A stretch of DNA of 64,000 nt, from the NCBI RefSeq assembly GCF_001544695.2, contig NZ_FCOM02000033.1, forward strand, positions 1-64,000, written 5' to 3'. Shown one piece after another: positions 16,950 to 24,871 of this stretch (positions are counted from its first letter, which is position 1; each line of letters opens with the position of its first letter). The notes below the pieces were generated by a model, which was given only the letters and a program-made list of their open reading frames with translations, made no database searches and was not told where the DNA came from. A program made the translations under genes and the position numbers. The stretch comes from Caballeronia arvi. GTDB lineage: Bacteria > Pseudomonadota > Gammaproteobacteria > Burkholderiales > Burkholderiaceae.

Positions 16950-18308
16950 CTAGTGCCGCGACAGCGCCGAGCGCGAGGACATCTCCCGCGCCACTTCCGG
17001 CGTGATGGTCCGGTTGAGCATGAAGCAGGCGACACCGGCCGCCAGCAACGGCAACGCACCGAGAAAGAAGATCGTTCCGATCGGCGTTCCGATGGCGATC
17101 AGCACCCCGGCGAGTAGCGGGCCGATGATCGCGCCGATACGCGCCACCGCGAAGGAGGCGCCGGTCGCGGTCGAGCGGATGAAGGTCGGATAGATCATGC
17201 TCGAGATGGCGTTGAGGCCGATATTGCCGCCCAGCACCAGCACACCCGAAGCGAGCGACATCGCCATCGTGAGACCGGCGCCCGTACCGACGGCCAGCCC
17301 GAGGGCCGCGACGGGAATCGCGCCGAAGATCATCGTTAGCGTCATCACCTGCACGCCCTTCTTGTCGATCAGCCAGCCGAAGAAGCAGCTGAAGCCGGCA
17401 CCGAGCTGAAACAACGCCTGGCTGCGGGCCGCGTTGGCGAAGCCGATTTCATCGGTCAGCAAGGTCGTCATCCACTGCGACAGGAAGAAGTGAGTGACGA
17501 AGGAGAGACCGAGCCCCAGCCACAGAAAGGCGGTCATGGCCGAACGGCCTTCGGTGAAGAGGTGCTTCACCGGCACGCCCGTGCGCACCTGCTCCTGGAT
17601 GGTGAAGCGCGTGTCGTCCGCGAATTGCGCGCTGGGTTTCAGCTTGCGGGAATAGACCAGGATTCGGTTGCTGGCGGGATTGCGCAGCGCCAGATAGCGG
17701 ATGGATTCCGGCAGGCCGATGAACAGGATGACGCCCACCACCACGGCGCCGGCCCCGCCCAGATAGAAGACCGAGCGCCAGCCATAGGCCGGAATCATCT
17801 CGGCCGCGAGCAGGCCGCCGCCGGACGAACCCGCCGTGTAGCCGAGATAGAGCAGGGTGATGATCAGCCCTCGATTCGCCGAGCGGGCATAGTCCGTGAT
17901 GAGCGAGACCGCCATCGGCATGCCGCCGCCGATGCCGAGCGCGGCGCAGAAACGCATGATCGACAGTTCGACCAGATTGTGGGCGAACGGCACGGCGAAG
18001 GTGAAGCCACCGAACACCACGGTCGCCAGCAGGATGGCGCGCCGCCGCCCGATGCGGTCGGCCAGCATGGCGAAGAGGACCGAACCCGCCATCCAGCCGA
18101 CGATGCTGATGTTGAACACGGGCGTCATCAGCGCCCGGTTGATGCCCAGTTCCTTGATGATGCCGGGAGCGGCGTAATTCAATGCCTGATTGTCGAAACC
18201 GTCCGCCAGCATGACGAGGGCGCACAGGACGAACAGGGTCACGGTGAACCAGCTCCGCTCCTGCGTCTCGACGACTTGGGCGATATCGACGGTATTTCCT
18301 TGGGTCAT
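16950..18308 (-). CDS. MFS transporter, aromatic acid:H+ symporter type
   Basis: A 452-residue, 12-helix major facilitator protein. The loop 2-3 motif (MLADRIGRRRA) and the DGFDNQALNYAAP sequence in helix 1 are hallmarks of the AAHS family (PcaK, BenK, MhpT). It probably imports the aromatic or heteroaromatic acid that the surrounding UbiD/molybdenum hydroxylase genes degrade. GGAG precedes the chosen ATG; an in-frame upstream ATG has no ribosome site. Confidence 0.87.
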   Translation of the reverse strand: MTQGNTVDIAQVVETQERSWFTVTLFVLCALVMLADGFDNQALNYAAPGIIKELGINRALMTPVFNISIVGWMAGSVLFAMLADRIGRRRAILLATVVFGGFTFAVPFAHNLVELSIMRFCAALGIGGGMPMAVSLITDYARSANRGLIITLLYLGYTAGSSGGGLLAAEMIPAYGWRSVFYLGGAGAVVVGVILFIGLPESIRYLALRNPASNRILVYSRKLKPSAQFADDTRFTIQEQVRTGVPVKHLFTEGRSAMTAFLWLGLGLSFVTHFFLSQWMTTLLTDEIGFANAARSQALFQLGAGFSCFFGWLIDKKGVQVMTLTMIFGAIPVAALGLAVGTGAGLTMAMSLASGVLVLGGNIGLNAISSMIYPTFIRSTATGASFAVARIGAIIGPLLAGVLIAIGTPIGTIFFLGALPLLAAGVACFMLNRTITPEVAREMSSRSALSRH

Positions 18309-18456
18309 GGCGGTCTCCGAATGTCTTTGCTCTGGCAGCCTGGGCTGCATCCGACGGCGTGTCGCGTGCCGGACGCCCGGCCATGCGCGCGATGTCATGG
18401 CCGGAGTCGGCATGTCGTGGGACGACTCGCGGGTCGGGTGCGATTGCCGAAGGCGC

Positions 18457-20115
18457 TTACTCGCCGTGACTGCCCGACGCGTCGCGCACCGGGGTTTCCG
18501 GCTTCACGCCGCCGCGCCGGTTGGCCCACGTGCGCTCCCCCGTCTCGCGCCAGCCGCCGGATGTGGCCGCCTCCGCGTATTCGTCCCAGCGCTTGTCCCA
18601 GTCGCCCAGGTGATAGCCGTGCCACGGTGGCTGCGGCGTGAGGCTGGGGAGCTCCAGCTCTTCCCAGATCTTGCGTGCGGCCGTCATGTAGGGCTCTGTC
18701 GGCAGCGCCAGTGGCGGCATGGCGTGCTTCAGCGTCGCGTCGATCAGGAGCGTGCTTTCGAGCGGCGCGCGGCCCGACTTCGGCCCGTGGCCGCTGGTGC
18801 GATAGGGCGTCACATGCAGGTCATGCGTGAAGTCGGCCCGATAGGCCAACGACCAGAAGATCGCGTCGGCGTTTTCCGGGTTGATGTCCTCGGACACCGC
18901 GATGACGAGCTTGCCGCACTGCGCCTGGAGCGTCGCGGCCCCCTGCAGGCCGCGCCAGACCTCCGCCTGCTGCGTGCCGCGCGCGAACTGTAGAAAGATC
19001 ACCTTGCGCAGATTGGTCAGCGGCTCGTGCATCACTACCCGCTTGATGCCGCGCACGCCCATCACCTTGCTCAGATGCTCGAGGTACAAGGGCTCGTAGG
19101 CCACCTTCTTCAGCACCGAGCTTTCGCTGGGCGTCACCTGGCTGATGATCGAAACGAAGACGGGCTTCTTCTTCATCGTGATCGCGGTGACGTGCATCGA
19201 CATGTTGTAGTCTTCGAGCGCGATGTGGCCGTGGCTTTCGCCGAACGGGCCTTCGGGCTCGAGCGCATCGGTGTCGATCAGGCCTTCGATCACGATTTCG
19301 GCATCGGCGGGCACGACGAGATCGATGGTCTTGCAGCGCACCACCTCGACCGGCGCGCGCATCAGCCCGCCGGCGACGGCCATCTCGTCCTGATCGATCT
19401 GGAGCTTTTGCGGCCCGGTGAACAGCACGGCCGGCGCGCAGCCCAGCACGATGGCGCAGGGCATCTGCTGACCCTTGGCGCGATACTTCTCCCAATGGAG
19501 ATAGCCCCCGGCTCCCGACAGCCGGCTCGCCATACGCACACCCAGGCGGTTCTCCGACTTCAGGGCGGCGCGGTACGTGCCCATGTTCTGCACGCCGTTC
19601 TCGGGGTCTTTGGTCACGCAGAGCGTCGCGGTCAGATAGGGCGCCGCATCGAAACCGGGCGTGGAGACCGGCACCGGCAGCCGCGACAGGCCCTTTTCCT
19701 TCAGCGCATCGCCGCTGATCACCACTTCCTGACAGGGCGCGCGCTCGACCATCACCGGCGGGACCGGCTCGGCGATCGCACCCGTCCAGGCCTTTCCGAT
19801 CTGCTCGACCGGCAGTCCCAGGCCGGTGGCGTAGATTTCCGGCGATGCCGCCAGCCCGCCGATCAGCACCGGAATGTCATAGGCGTGACCGTCGCCGTCG
19901 ACCACGTTGGTGAACAGAAACGCACGGCGCTGATCTTCGTGCAGACCGCCCTGAAACTGCCAGCGCGCGAGCGGATGCAGCTCCGTGTCCTTGTTGATCG
20001 GCCGCTCGATGCGCGTCAGCAAGCCCCTGGCCTCCAGGCGCGCGATGTGTTCCTGCAGGTCGCGCGGGGCGCCATCGGCGGTGGCGCTTGGCGAAATTTC
20101 GCGAGGCGATGTCAT
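18457..20115 (-). CDS. UbiD-family prenyl-FMN decarboxylase, first copy
   Basis: A 552-residue UbiD-family (de)carboxylase. Family motifs include STPGFDAAPY, the metal/prenyl-FMN region NPENADAIFW and the acidic active-site stretch EPEGPFGESHGH. Such enzymes remove carboxylate from aromatic or alpha,beta-unsaturated acids and depend on prenylated FMN from UbiX, which is encoded three genes upstream. It is clearly homologous along its full length to the second UbiD at 22323-23990, so the two arose by duplication. AAGGAG precedes the ATG. The substrate is unknown. Confidence 0.9.
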   Translation of the reverse strand: MTSPREISPSATADGAPRDLQEHIARLEARGLLTRIERPINKDTELHPLARWQFQGGLHEDQRRAFLFTNVVDGDGHAYDIPVLIGGLAASPEIYATGLGLPVEQIGKAWTGAIAEPVPPVMVERAPCQEVVISGDALKEKGLSRLPVPVSTPGFDAAPYLTATLCVTKDPENGVQNMGTYRAALKSENRLGVRMASRLSGAGGYLHWEKYRAKGQQMPCAIVLGCAPAVLFTGPQKLQIDQDEMAVAGGLMRAPVEVVRCKTIDLVVPADAEIVIEGLIDTDALEPEGPFGESHGHIALEDYNMSMHVTAITMKKKPVFVSIISQVTPSESSVLKKVAYEPLYLEHLSKVMGVRGIKRVVMHEPLTNLRKVIFLQFARGTQQAEVWRGLQGAATLQAQCGKLVIAVSEDINPENADAIFWSLAYRADFTHDLHVTPYRTSGHGPKSGRAPLESTLLIDATLKHAMPPLALPTEPYMTAARKIWEELELPSLTPQPPWHGYHLGDWDKRWDEYAEAATSGGWRETGERTWANRRGGVKPETPVRDASGSHGE

Positions 20116-20198
20116 TCTTGCTCCTTCGTGTGAGATCCGGCGAGCGGGATCATCACGGTGATTGTTCGATTTCGTTGCGATGTGACCGGGCGTGCCGC

Positions 20199-21677
20199 TC
20201 AGACGCCGCCCATGCACAGGTATTTGAGTTCGAGGTATTCCTCGATGCCGTATTTCGAGCCTTCGCGGCCCAGACCGGACTGCTTGACGCCGCCGAACGG
20301 CGCGACCTCGTTCGAGATCAGACCGGTGTTGATGCCGACCATCCCGTATTCGAGCGCCTCCGAGACGCGCCAGATCCGGCCGATATCGCGGCTGTAGAAG
20401 TAGGCCGCCAGCCCGAACTCGGTGGCGTTCGCCGCGTCGACGGCTTCGCGCTCGTCACGAAAGCGAAAGAGCGGGGCGACCGGCCCGAAGGTTTCCTCGG
20501 TCGCGAAGCGCATCGATGCCGTGACGCCCTCCACCACGGTCGGCTCGAAGAAGAGCTTGCCGGCTGCGTGACGCTTGCCGCCGGTGATCACGCGCGCGCC
20601 GTGCGCCACCGCGTCCGCGATATGCGCTTCGACTTTCCCGACGGCGGCCTCGTTGATGAGCGGGCCTTGCGTGACGCCGCTCTCGAAACCGTTGCCGACC
20701 TTGATCCGGCCGACCGCGGCCGCGAATTTATCGGCGAAGGCGTCGTACACACCGTCTTGCACATAGAAGCGGTTCGTGCAGACGCAGGTTTGCCCGGCGT
20801 TCCGATACTTCGAGGCGAGCGCGCCTTCGACCGCGGCGTCGAGGTCGGCGTCATCGAAGACGATGAACGGCGCGTTGCCGCCGAGTTCGAGCGAAAGCTT
20901 CTTGACCGTCGGCGCGCACTGGCTCATCAACAAGCGGCCGACCGGCGTCGAGCCCGTGAACGAGAGCTTGCGCACGATCGGATTGGCGGTCATCTCCGCG
21001 CCGATTTCGCGCGGATCGCCGACGACCACGCTGAACACGCCCGCCGGCACGCCCGCGCGATGCGCGAGTTCGGCCAGCGCGAGCGCCGAGAGCGGCGTGG
21101 CTTCGGCCGGCTTCACGATCATCGCGCAGCCGGCGGCGAGCGCGGGCGCAACCTTGCGAGTGATCATCGCGGCCGGGAAATTCCACGGCGTGATCGCGGC
21201 GCAGACTCCGATCGGTTCCTTCGTGACCAGCATCCGCTTGTCGGTGGCGGGCGATGCGAGCACGTCGCCATCGACCCGTTTGGCCTGCTCGGCAAACCAT
21301 TCGATGAACGATGCCGCATAGCCGATCTCGCCTTTCGCTTCCGCGACCGGCTTGCCTTGCTCGGCCGACATGATGATCGCGAGGTCGTCGGTGTTCGCGA
21401 CCATCAGCGCGTGCCAGCGCTTCAGGACCGAGGCACGCTGCGCGCCGGTGAGCGCGCGCCAGCCGCGCTGCGCACGCTCGCCGGCTTCGATCGCGCGGCG
21501 CGTCTCGACGCCGGTCATCAGCGGGACGTCGGCGATTGTCTCGCCGGTGGCGGGATCGTCGACGGCGAACGTGCGGGCGTCGTCGGCAGCGCACCATGCG
21601 CCGTCGACATAGGCGAGCGTGCGCAACAGGCTCGGGTCGGCGAGCCGGGAAAGCGGATTGGATTCGGTCATGGTCAT
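20199..21677 (-). CDS. gabD: NAD(P)-dependent succinate-semialdehyde dehydrogenase-like enzyme
   Basis: A 492-residue aldehyde dehydrogenase with catalytic Cys298 (NAGQTC) and general base Glu264 (LELGG). The overall sequence, including the PWNFPAAMITRKVAPALAAGC region and the C-terminal GGVKQSGLGREGSKYGIEEYLE, is that of GabD-type succinate-semialdehyde dehydrogenases. In this operon it probably oxidises a ring-cleavage semialdehyde (succinate or 2-oxoglutarate semialdehyde class) into the TCA cycle. It sits between ubiX and the first ubiD. Confidence 0.85.
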   Translation of the reverse strand: MTMTESNPLSRLADPSLLRTLAYVDGAWCAADDARTFAVDDPATGETIADVPLMTGVETRRAIEAGERAQRGWRALTGAQRASVLKRWHALMVANTDDLAIIMSAEQGKPVAEAKGEIGYAASFIEWFAEQAKRVDGDVLASPATDKRMLVTKEPIGVCAAITPWNFPAAMITRKVAPALAAGCAMIVKPAEATPLSALALAELAHRAGVPAGVFSVVVGDPREIGAEMTANPIVRKLSFTGSTPVGRLLMSQCAPTVKKLSLELGGNAPFIVFDDADLDAAVEGALASKYRNAGQTCVCTNRFYVQDGVYDAFADKFAAAVGRIKVGNGFESGVTQGPLINEAAVGKVEAHIADAVAHGARVITGGKRHAAGKLFFEPTVVEGVTASMRFATEETFGPVAPLFRFRDEREAVDAANATEFGLAAYFYSRDIGRIWRVSEALEYGMVGINTGLISNEVAPFGGVKQSGLGREGSKYGIEEYLELKYLCMGGV

Positions 21678-21742
21678 CGCAAGAGGGCTGCTGCCGCCGG
21701 ATGCGGCGGGCGTGTGACGTTGATGAAAGCGGGGCGGCTGTT

Positions 21743-22336
21743 CTAGCGCTCTTCCTGCTGCTCTTTCCAGCGCTTGACCACGCCGGTTTCGATGTCGAAC
21801 AGATCGAGCATGCGGCCGATCGTGTGATTCACGATGTCGTCGATCGTCTTCGGCTTCGAGTAGAAAGCCGGGACGATCGGCGCGATGACCGCGCCCATGT
21901 CGGAGAGCTGGACGAGCGTGCGCAGGTGGCCGCCATGCAGCGGCGTCTCACGCACGCCGAGCACGAGGCGCCTGCGCTCTTTCAGGACGACGTCGGCCGC
22001 GCGGCTGACCAGCGAACTCGTGATGCCCGTGGCGATCTCGCTCATGGAGCGCACCGAGCACGGCACGATCAGCATGCCCTTCGTCTTGAACGAGCCCGAG
22101 GAAATGGCGGCGCCGATATCGCCCGCCGAATACCACTTCGACGCACGCGCACGCAGATCGGCGGCGCGGATGTCGGTTTCGTAGGTCATCGTCAGCTCGG
22201 CGGCCTTGCTGATCACGAGATGCGTCTCGACGCCCGCCTCGGCGAGCAGTTCGAGCGCGCGAATCCCGTAGATCACGCCGGACGCGCCCGTGATGCCGAC
22301 GATGATCCGTTCCGGAGTGCTGTTATTGGTTGCCAC
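21743..22336 (-). CDS. ubiX: UbiX-type flavin prenyltransferase
   Basis: A 197-residue flavoprotein starting with the nucleotide-binding motif IIVGITGASG (11-20). Later motifs include VPCSVRSMSEIATGI and RETPLHGGHLRTL. It makes prenylated FMN, the cofactor of UbiD decarboxylases. I place the start at a GTG (22336) preceded by GAGG; the gene then overlaps the upstream ubiD by 14 bases, implying co-translation. An ATG further upstream would add unconserved residues read through the ubiD gene. Confidence 0.9.
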   Translation of the reverse strand: MATNNSTPERIIVGITGASGVIYGIRALELLAEAGVETHLVISKAAELTMTYETDIRAADLRARASKWYSAGDIGAAISSGSFKTKGMLIVPCSVRSMSEIATGITSSLVSRAADVVLKERRRLVLGVRETPLHGGHLRTLVQLSDMGAVIAPIVPAFYSKPKTIDDIVNHTIGRMLDLFDIETGVVKRWKEQQEER

Positions 22337-23990
22337 GATCGTCCTCGAAGGTGCGCGCCGGGGAATTCGGCTCGACGCCGCTGCGACCGCGCGCCTGGTA
22401 CGACGCATCGCGCTGCATCCATTCGCCGCGCGTCGCCTGCTCGGCATTGCGGTCCCATTCCTCGGTCCAGTCGCCGAGCGAGTAGCCGTACCACGGCGAC
22501 TCCGGCTTGAGCGTGGGCAAGCCGAGGCGTTCCCAGAGCAGCTTCGCGTTCTCCATGTATTCCTTCTTCGGCAGTGCGAGCGGCGGCATCGGCGTCTTCA
22601 TGGTCGCGTCGATCAGCATCGCCGAATCGAGGCCGGTCGCGTGGTCCGAGCGCGGACCGTGGCCCGGTTCGCGGTACGGAATCATCTTCACGTCCTCGAC
22701 GGGATTGCAGCGATAACCCATCGCCCAGAACACGGCGTCGGCGTTGTCCGGATCGATGTCGTCGTCGACGGCGATCACGAACTTGCCGATCGCGGCCTGC
22801 AGCGACATCGTGCCGTACAGCGCGCGCCATACTTCCGTGCGCTTCGAGCCGCGCTCGAACTGCAGGAATACGAAGCGGCGCAGGTTCGTGAGCGGTTCGT
22901 GCAGCGACACCTTCTTGATGCCGCGAATGCCGAGATGGTCGCGCAGGTGGCGCAGGAACATCGGTTCGTAAGCGAGCCGCTTGATGACGCTCGATTCGGA
23001 CGGCGTGACCTGCGAGATGATCGACGTCAGCACCGCGTCCTTGCGTCGCGTGATCGCGGTCACTTCGATCACGAGGTTGAAATCCTCGAGCGCGACGTAG
23101 CCGTGGCTTTCGCCGAACGGGCCTTCCGGTTCGAGATACTGCGGATCGACATAACCTTCCACGACGACTTCCGCTTCGGCGGGCACCAGCAGATCGACGG
23201 TGCGGCCCTTGACGACGCGGATCGGCGCACCGGCAAGGCCGCCCGCGACACCGAGTTCATCGACGTTCGGACGCAGCTTCTGCGGGCCCTGAAACGCGAC
23301 GACGGGCGGCGCGCCGAGCACGATCGCGACCGGCATCTTCTCGCCCTTCTCGGCGTATTTGCGCCAATGGTCGAGACCGCCCGCGCGCAGATTGACGAGC
23401 ATCATCATGCCGAGGCGCGTCGCCGATTTCAGATGGCCGCGATACGTGCCCATGTTCTGCACGCCGGTTTCCGGATCGCGCGAGATCACGCCGGTCATCG
23501 TCATGTAAGGCGCGGCGTCGAAGCCTGGCGTCGAGATCGGCAGCGGCAGCGATTCTAGGCCGTTGCCCGGACCTTCGAGGTCCTTGCCTTCGATCACGAT
23601 GTCGTGCACCGGGCCGCTTTCGACGACGACCGGCGGCACCGGATGGTCGATCGCGCGGTTCCACGCGTCACCAATATCGTCGAGCGACGGCACGTTCATG
23701 CCGATCCGGTAAATCTCCGGATTCGCCGCGATCCCGCCGACGATCACCGGAATGTCGTACTTGCGTCCCTTGCTGTCGACGATGTTCGTGAAGAGAAACG
23801 CCTTGCGTTCCGCTTCCGGAATGCCGCCGCGAAACTGCCATCGCACGAGCGGATGCATTTCGGTGTCTTTATTGACCGGCTCGTCGATCCGATACAGCAG
23901 GCCCGCCGCGTCGAGCCGCGCGATGTGTTCGTGCAGGTCCGCGTAACCCGTGGTCGCGGAGGCCGTGGAAGTGGTGTCTTGATCAGCCAT
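22323..23990 (-). CDS. UbiD-family prenyl-FMN decarboxylase, second copy
   Basis: A 555-residue UbiD homologue, similar to the copy at 18457-20115 along its whole length (for example STPGFDAAPYM, EPEGPFGESHGY, NADAVFWAMGYR, MPPLALPKKEYM). It directly precedes and overlaps ubiX. Two paralogues in one operon suggest either two sequential decarboxylations of a dicarboxylic ring compound or a hetero-oligomeric enzyme. The start could also be the ATG at 24017; neither start has a strong ribosome site. Confidence 0.9.
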   Translation of the reverse strand: MADQDTTSTASATTGYADLHEHIARLDAAGLLYRIDEPVNKDTEMHPLVRWQFRGGIPEAERKAFLFTNIVDSKGRKYDIPVIVGGIAANPEIYRIGMNVPSLDDIGDAWNRAIDHPVPPVVVESGPVHDIVIEGKDLEGPGNGLESLPLPISTPGFDAAPYMTMTGVISRDPETGVQNMGTYRGHLKSATRLGMMMLVNLRAGGLDHWRKYAEKGEKMPVAIVLGAPPVVAFQGPQKLRPNVDELGVAGGLAGAPIRVVKGRTVDLLVPAEAEVVVEGYVDPQYLEPEGPFGESHGYVALEDFNLVIEVTAITRRKDAVLTSIISQVTPSESSVIKRLAYEPMFLRHLRDHLGIRGIKKVSLHEPLTNLRRFVFLQFERGSKRTEVWRALYGTMSLQAAIGKFVIAVDDDIDPDNADAVFWAMGYRCNPVEDVKMIPYREPGHGPRSDHATGLDSAMLIDATMKTPMPPLALPKKEYMENAKLLWERLGLPTLKPESPWYGYSLGDWTEEWDRNAEQATRGEWMQRDASYQARGRSGVEPNSPARTFEDDRGNQ

Positions 23991-24077
23991 GACTGGAAGT
24001 CCCGTGAAGCGCCGCATTGCGCGGCGCCTTTGTTGCTTGAGATGAAATGTGTGGCGTGACGGGTCGTCGTCGACGCT

Positions 24078-24806
24078 TTAGCGACGCATCGACGTCATCG
24101 CGTTCGCGAGCGATGCGCCGGCCACTTCGCTTGCGAGCGAGAAATCGGGAATCGTGATTTCACGGAAGTACGTCTTCAACGTGGCGATGGCGATGCGGTC
24201 GCGCGTGCAGATCGACGCGACCATTGCGTCGGCGCGTGCGCTCAAAGTGTCGCCCGGCACGACTTCCGCGACGATGCCCCATTCGCGCGCATTCGCGGCA
24301 TCGATGGTCTCGGTCAGATAGACCAGATGCGCGGACGCCTTCGGCGGCACCTTGTGGCGCAGCACGGACAGCACGAGCGTGGGCGGCAGGTTCTTTTGCA
24401 GCTCGGGCAGGCTGAAGCGCGCGTTATCCGATGCGATGGCCATGTCGCACGCGGTGACGAGCGCACAACCGAAGCCTTCCGCATCGCCTTGCACTTCGGC
24501 GATGAGCGGCACTTCGCTTTCGTGCATCGCGCGGTAGACGTCGAGAATCGGATCGGCGACGTTGCGGCGGAACTGCGCGGAGCTCGGCGGCGTGGCGGGC
24601 GGCGCGCCGACCGCGCGGCCACGGCAGAACGCCGGGCCCGACGCGCGGAGGCGAATGATCTTCACCTCAGGGTCGCGGCCGGCCTTGCGGATTTCGGCGG
24701 CGAGCGCGCACATCGCGTCGAGCGTCAGCGTGTTGCCGAGGTCCGGCTGGTTCAGGGTGATCCGGTATTCGGATTCGTGGAGTGCTGCGTTGAATTCGGT
24801 CGTCAT
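24078..24806 (-). CDS. Enoyl-CoA hydratase/isomerase family protein
   Basis: A 242-residue crotonase-fold protein (N-terminal RITLNQPDLGNTLT; oxyanion-hole regions SGPAFCRGR and GDAEGFGCALVTACDMAIA). Family members hydrate, isomerise or hydrolyse CoA thioesters. In this operon, which has no obvious CoA ligase, it may act on a ring-cleavage product, or some members use non-CoA substrates. The exact reaction cannot be told. Confidence 0.8.
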   Translation of the reverse strand: MTTEFNAALHESEYRITLNQPDLGNTLTLDAMCALAAEIRKAGRDPEVKIIRLRASGPAFCRGRAVGAPPATPPSSAQFRRNVADPILDVYRAMHESEVPLIAEVQGDAEGFGCALVTACDMAIASDNARFSLPELQKNLPPTLVLSVLRHKVPPKASAHLVYLTETIDAANAREWGIVAEVVPGDTLSARADAMVASICTRDRIAIATLKTYFREITIPDFSLASEVAGASLANAMTSMRR

Positions 24807-24871
24807 GGCGTAGGGATGCAGTCAATGAAAACAGGGAATCGACACTTCTGATGAGCGGGCGCACGCGCCGG

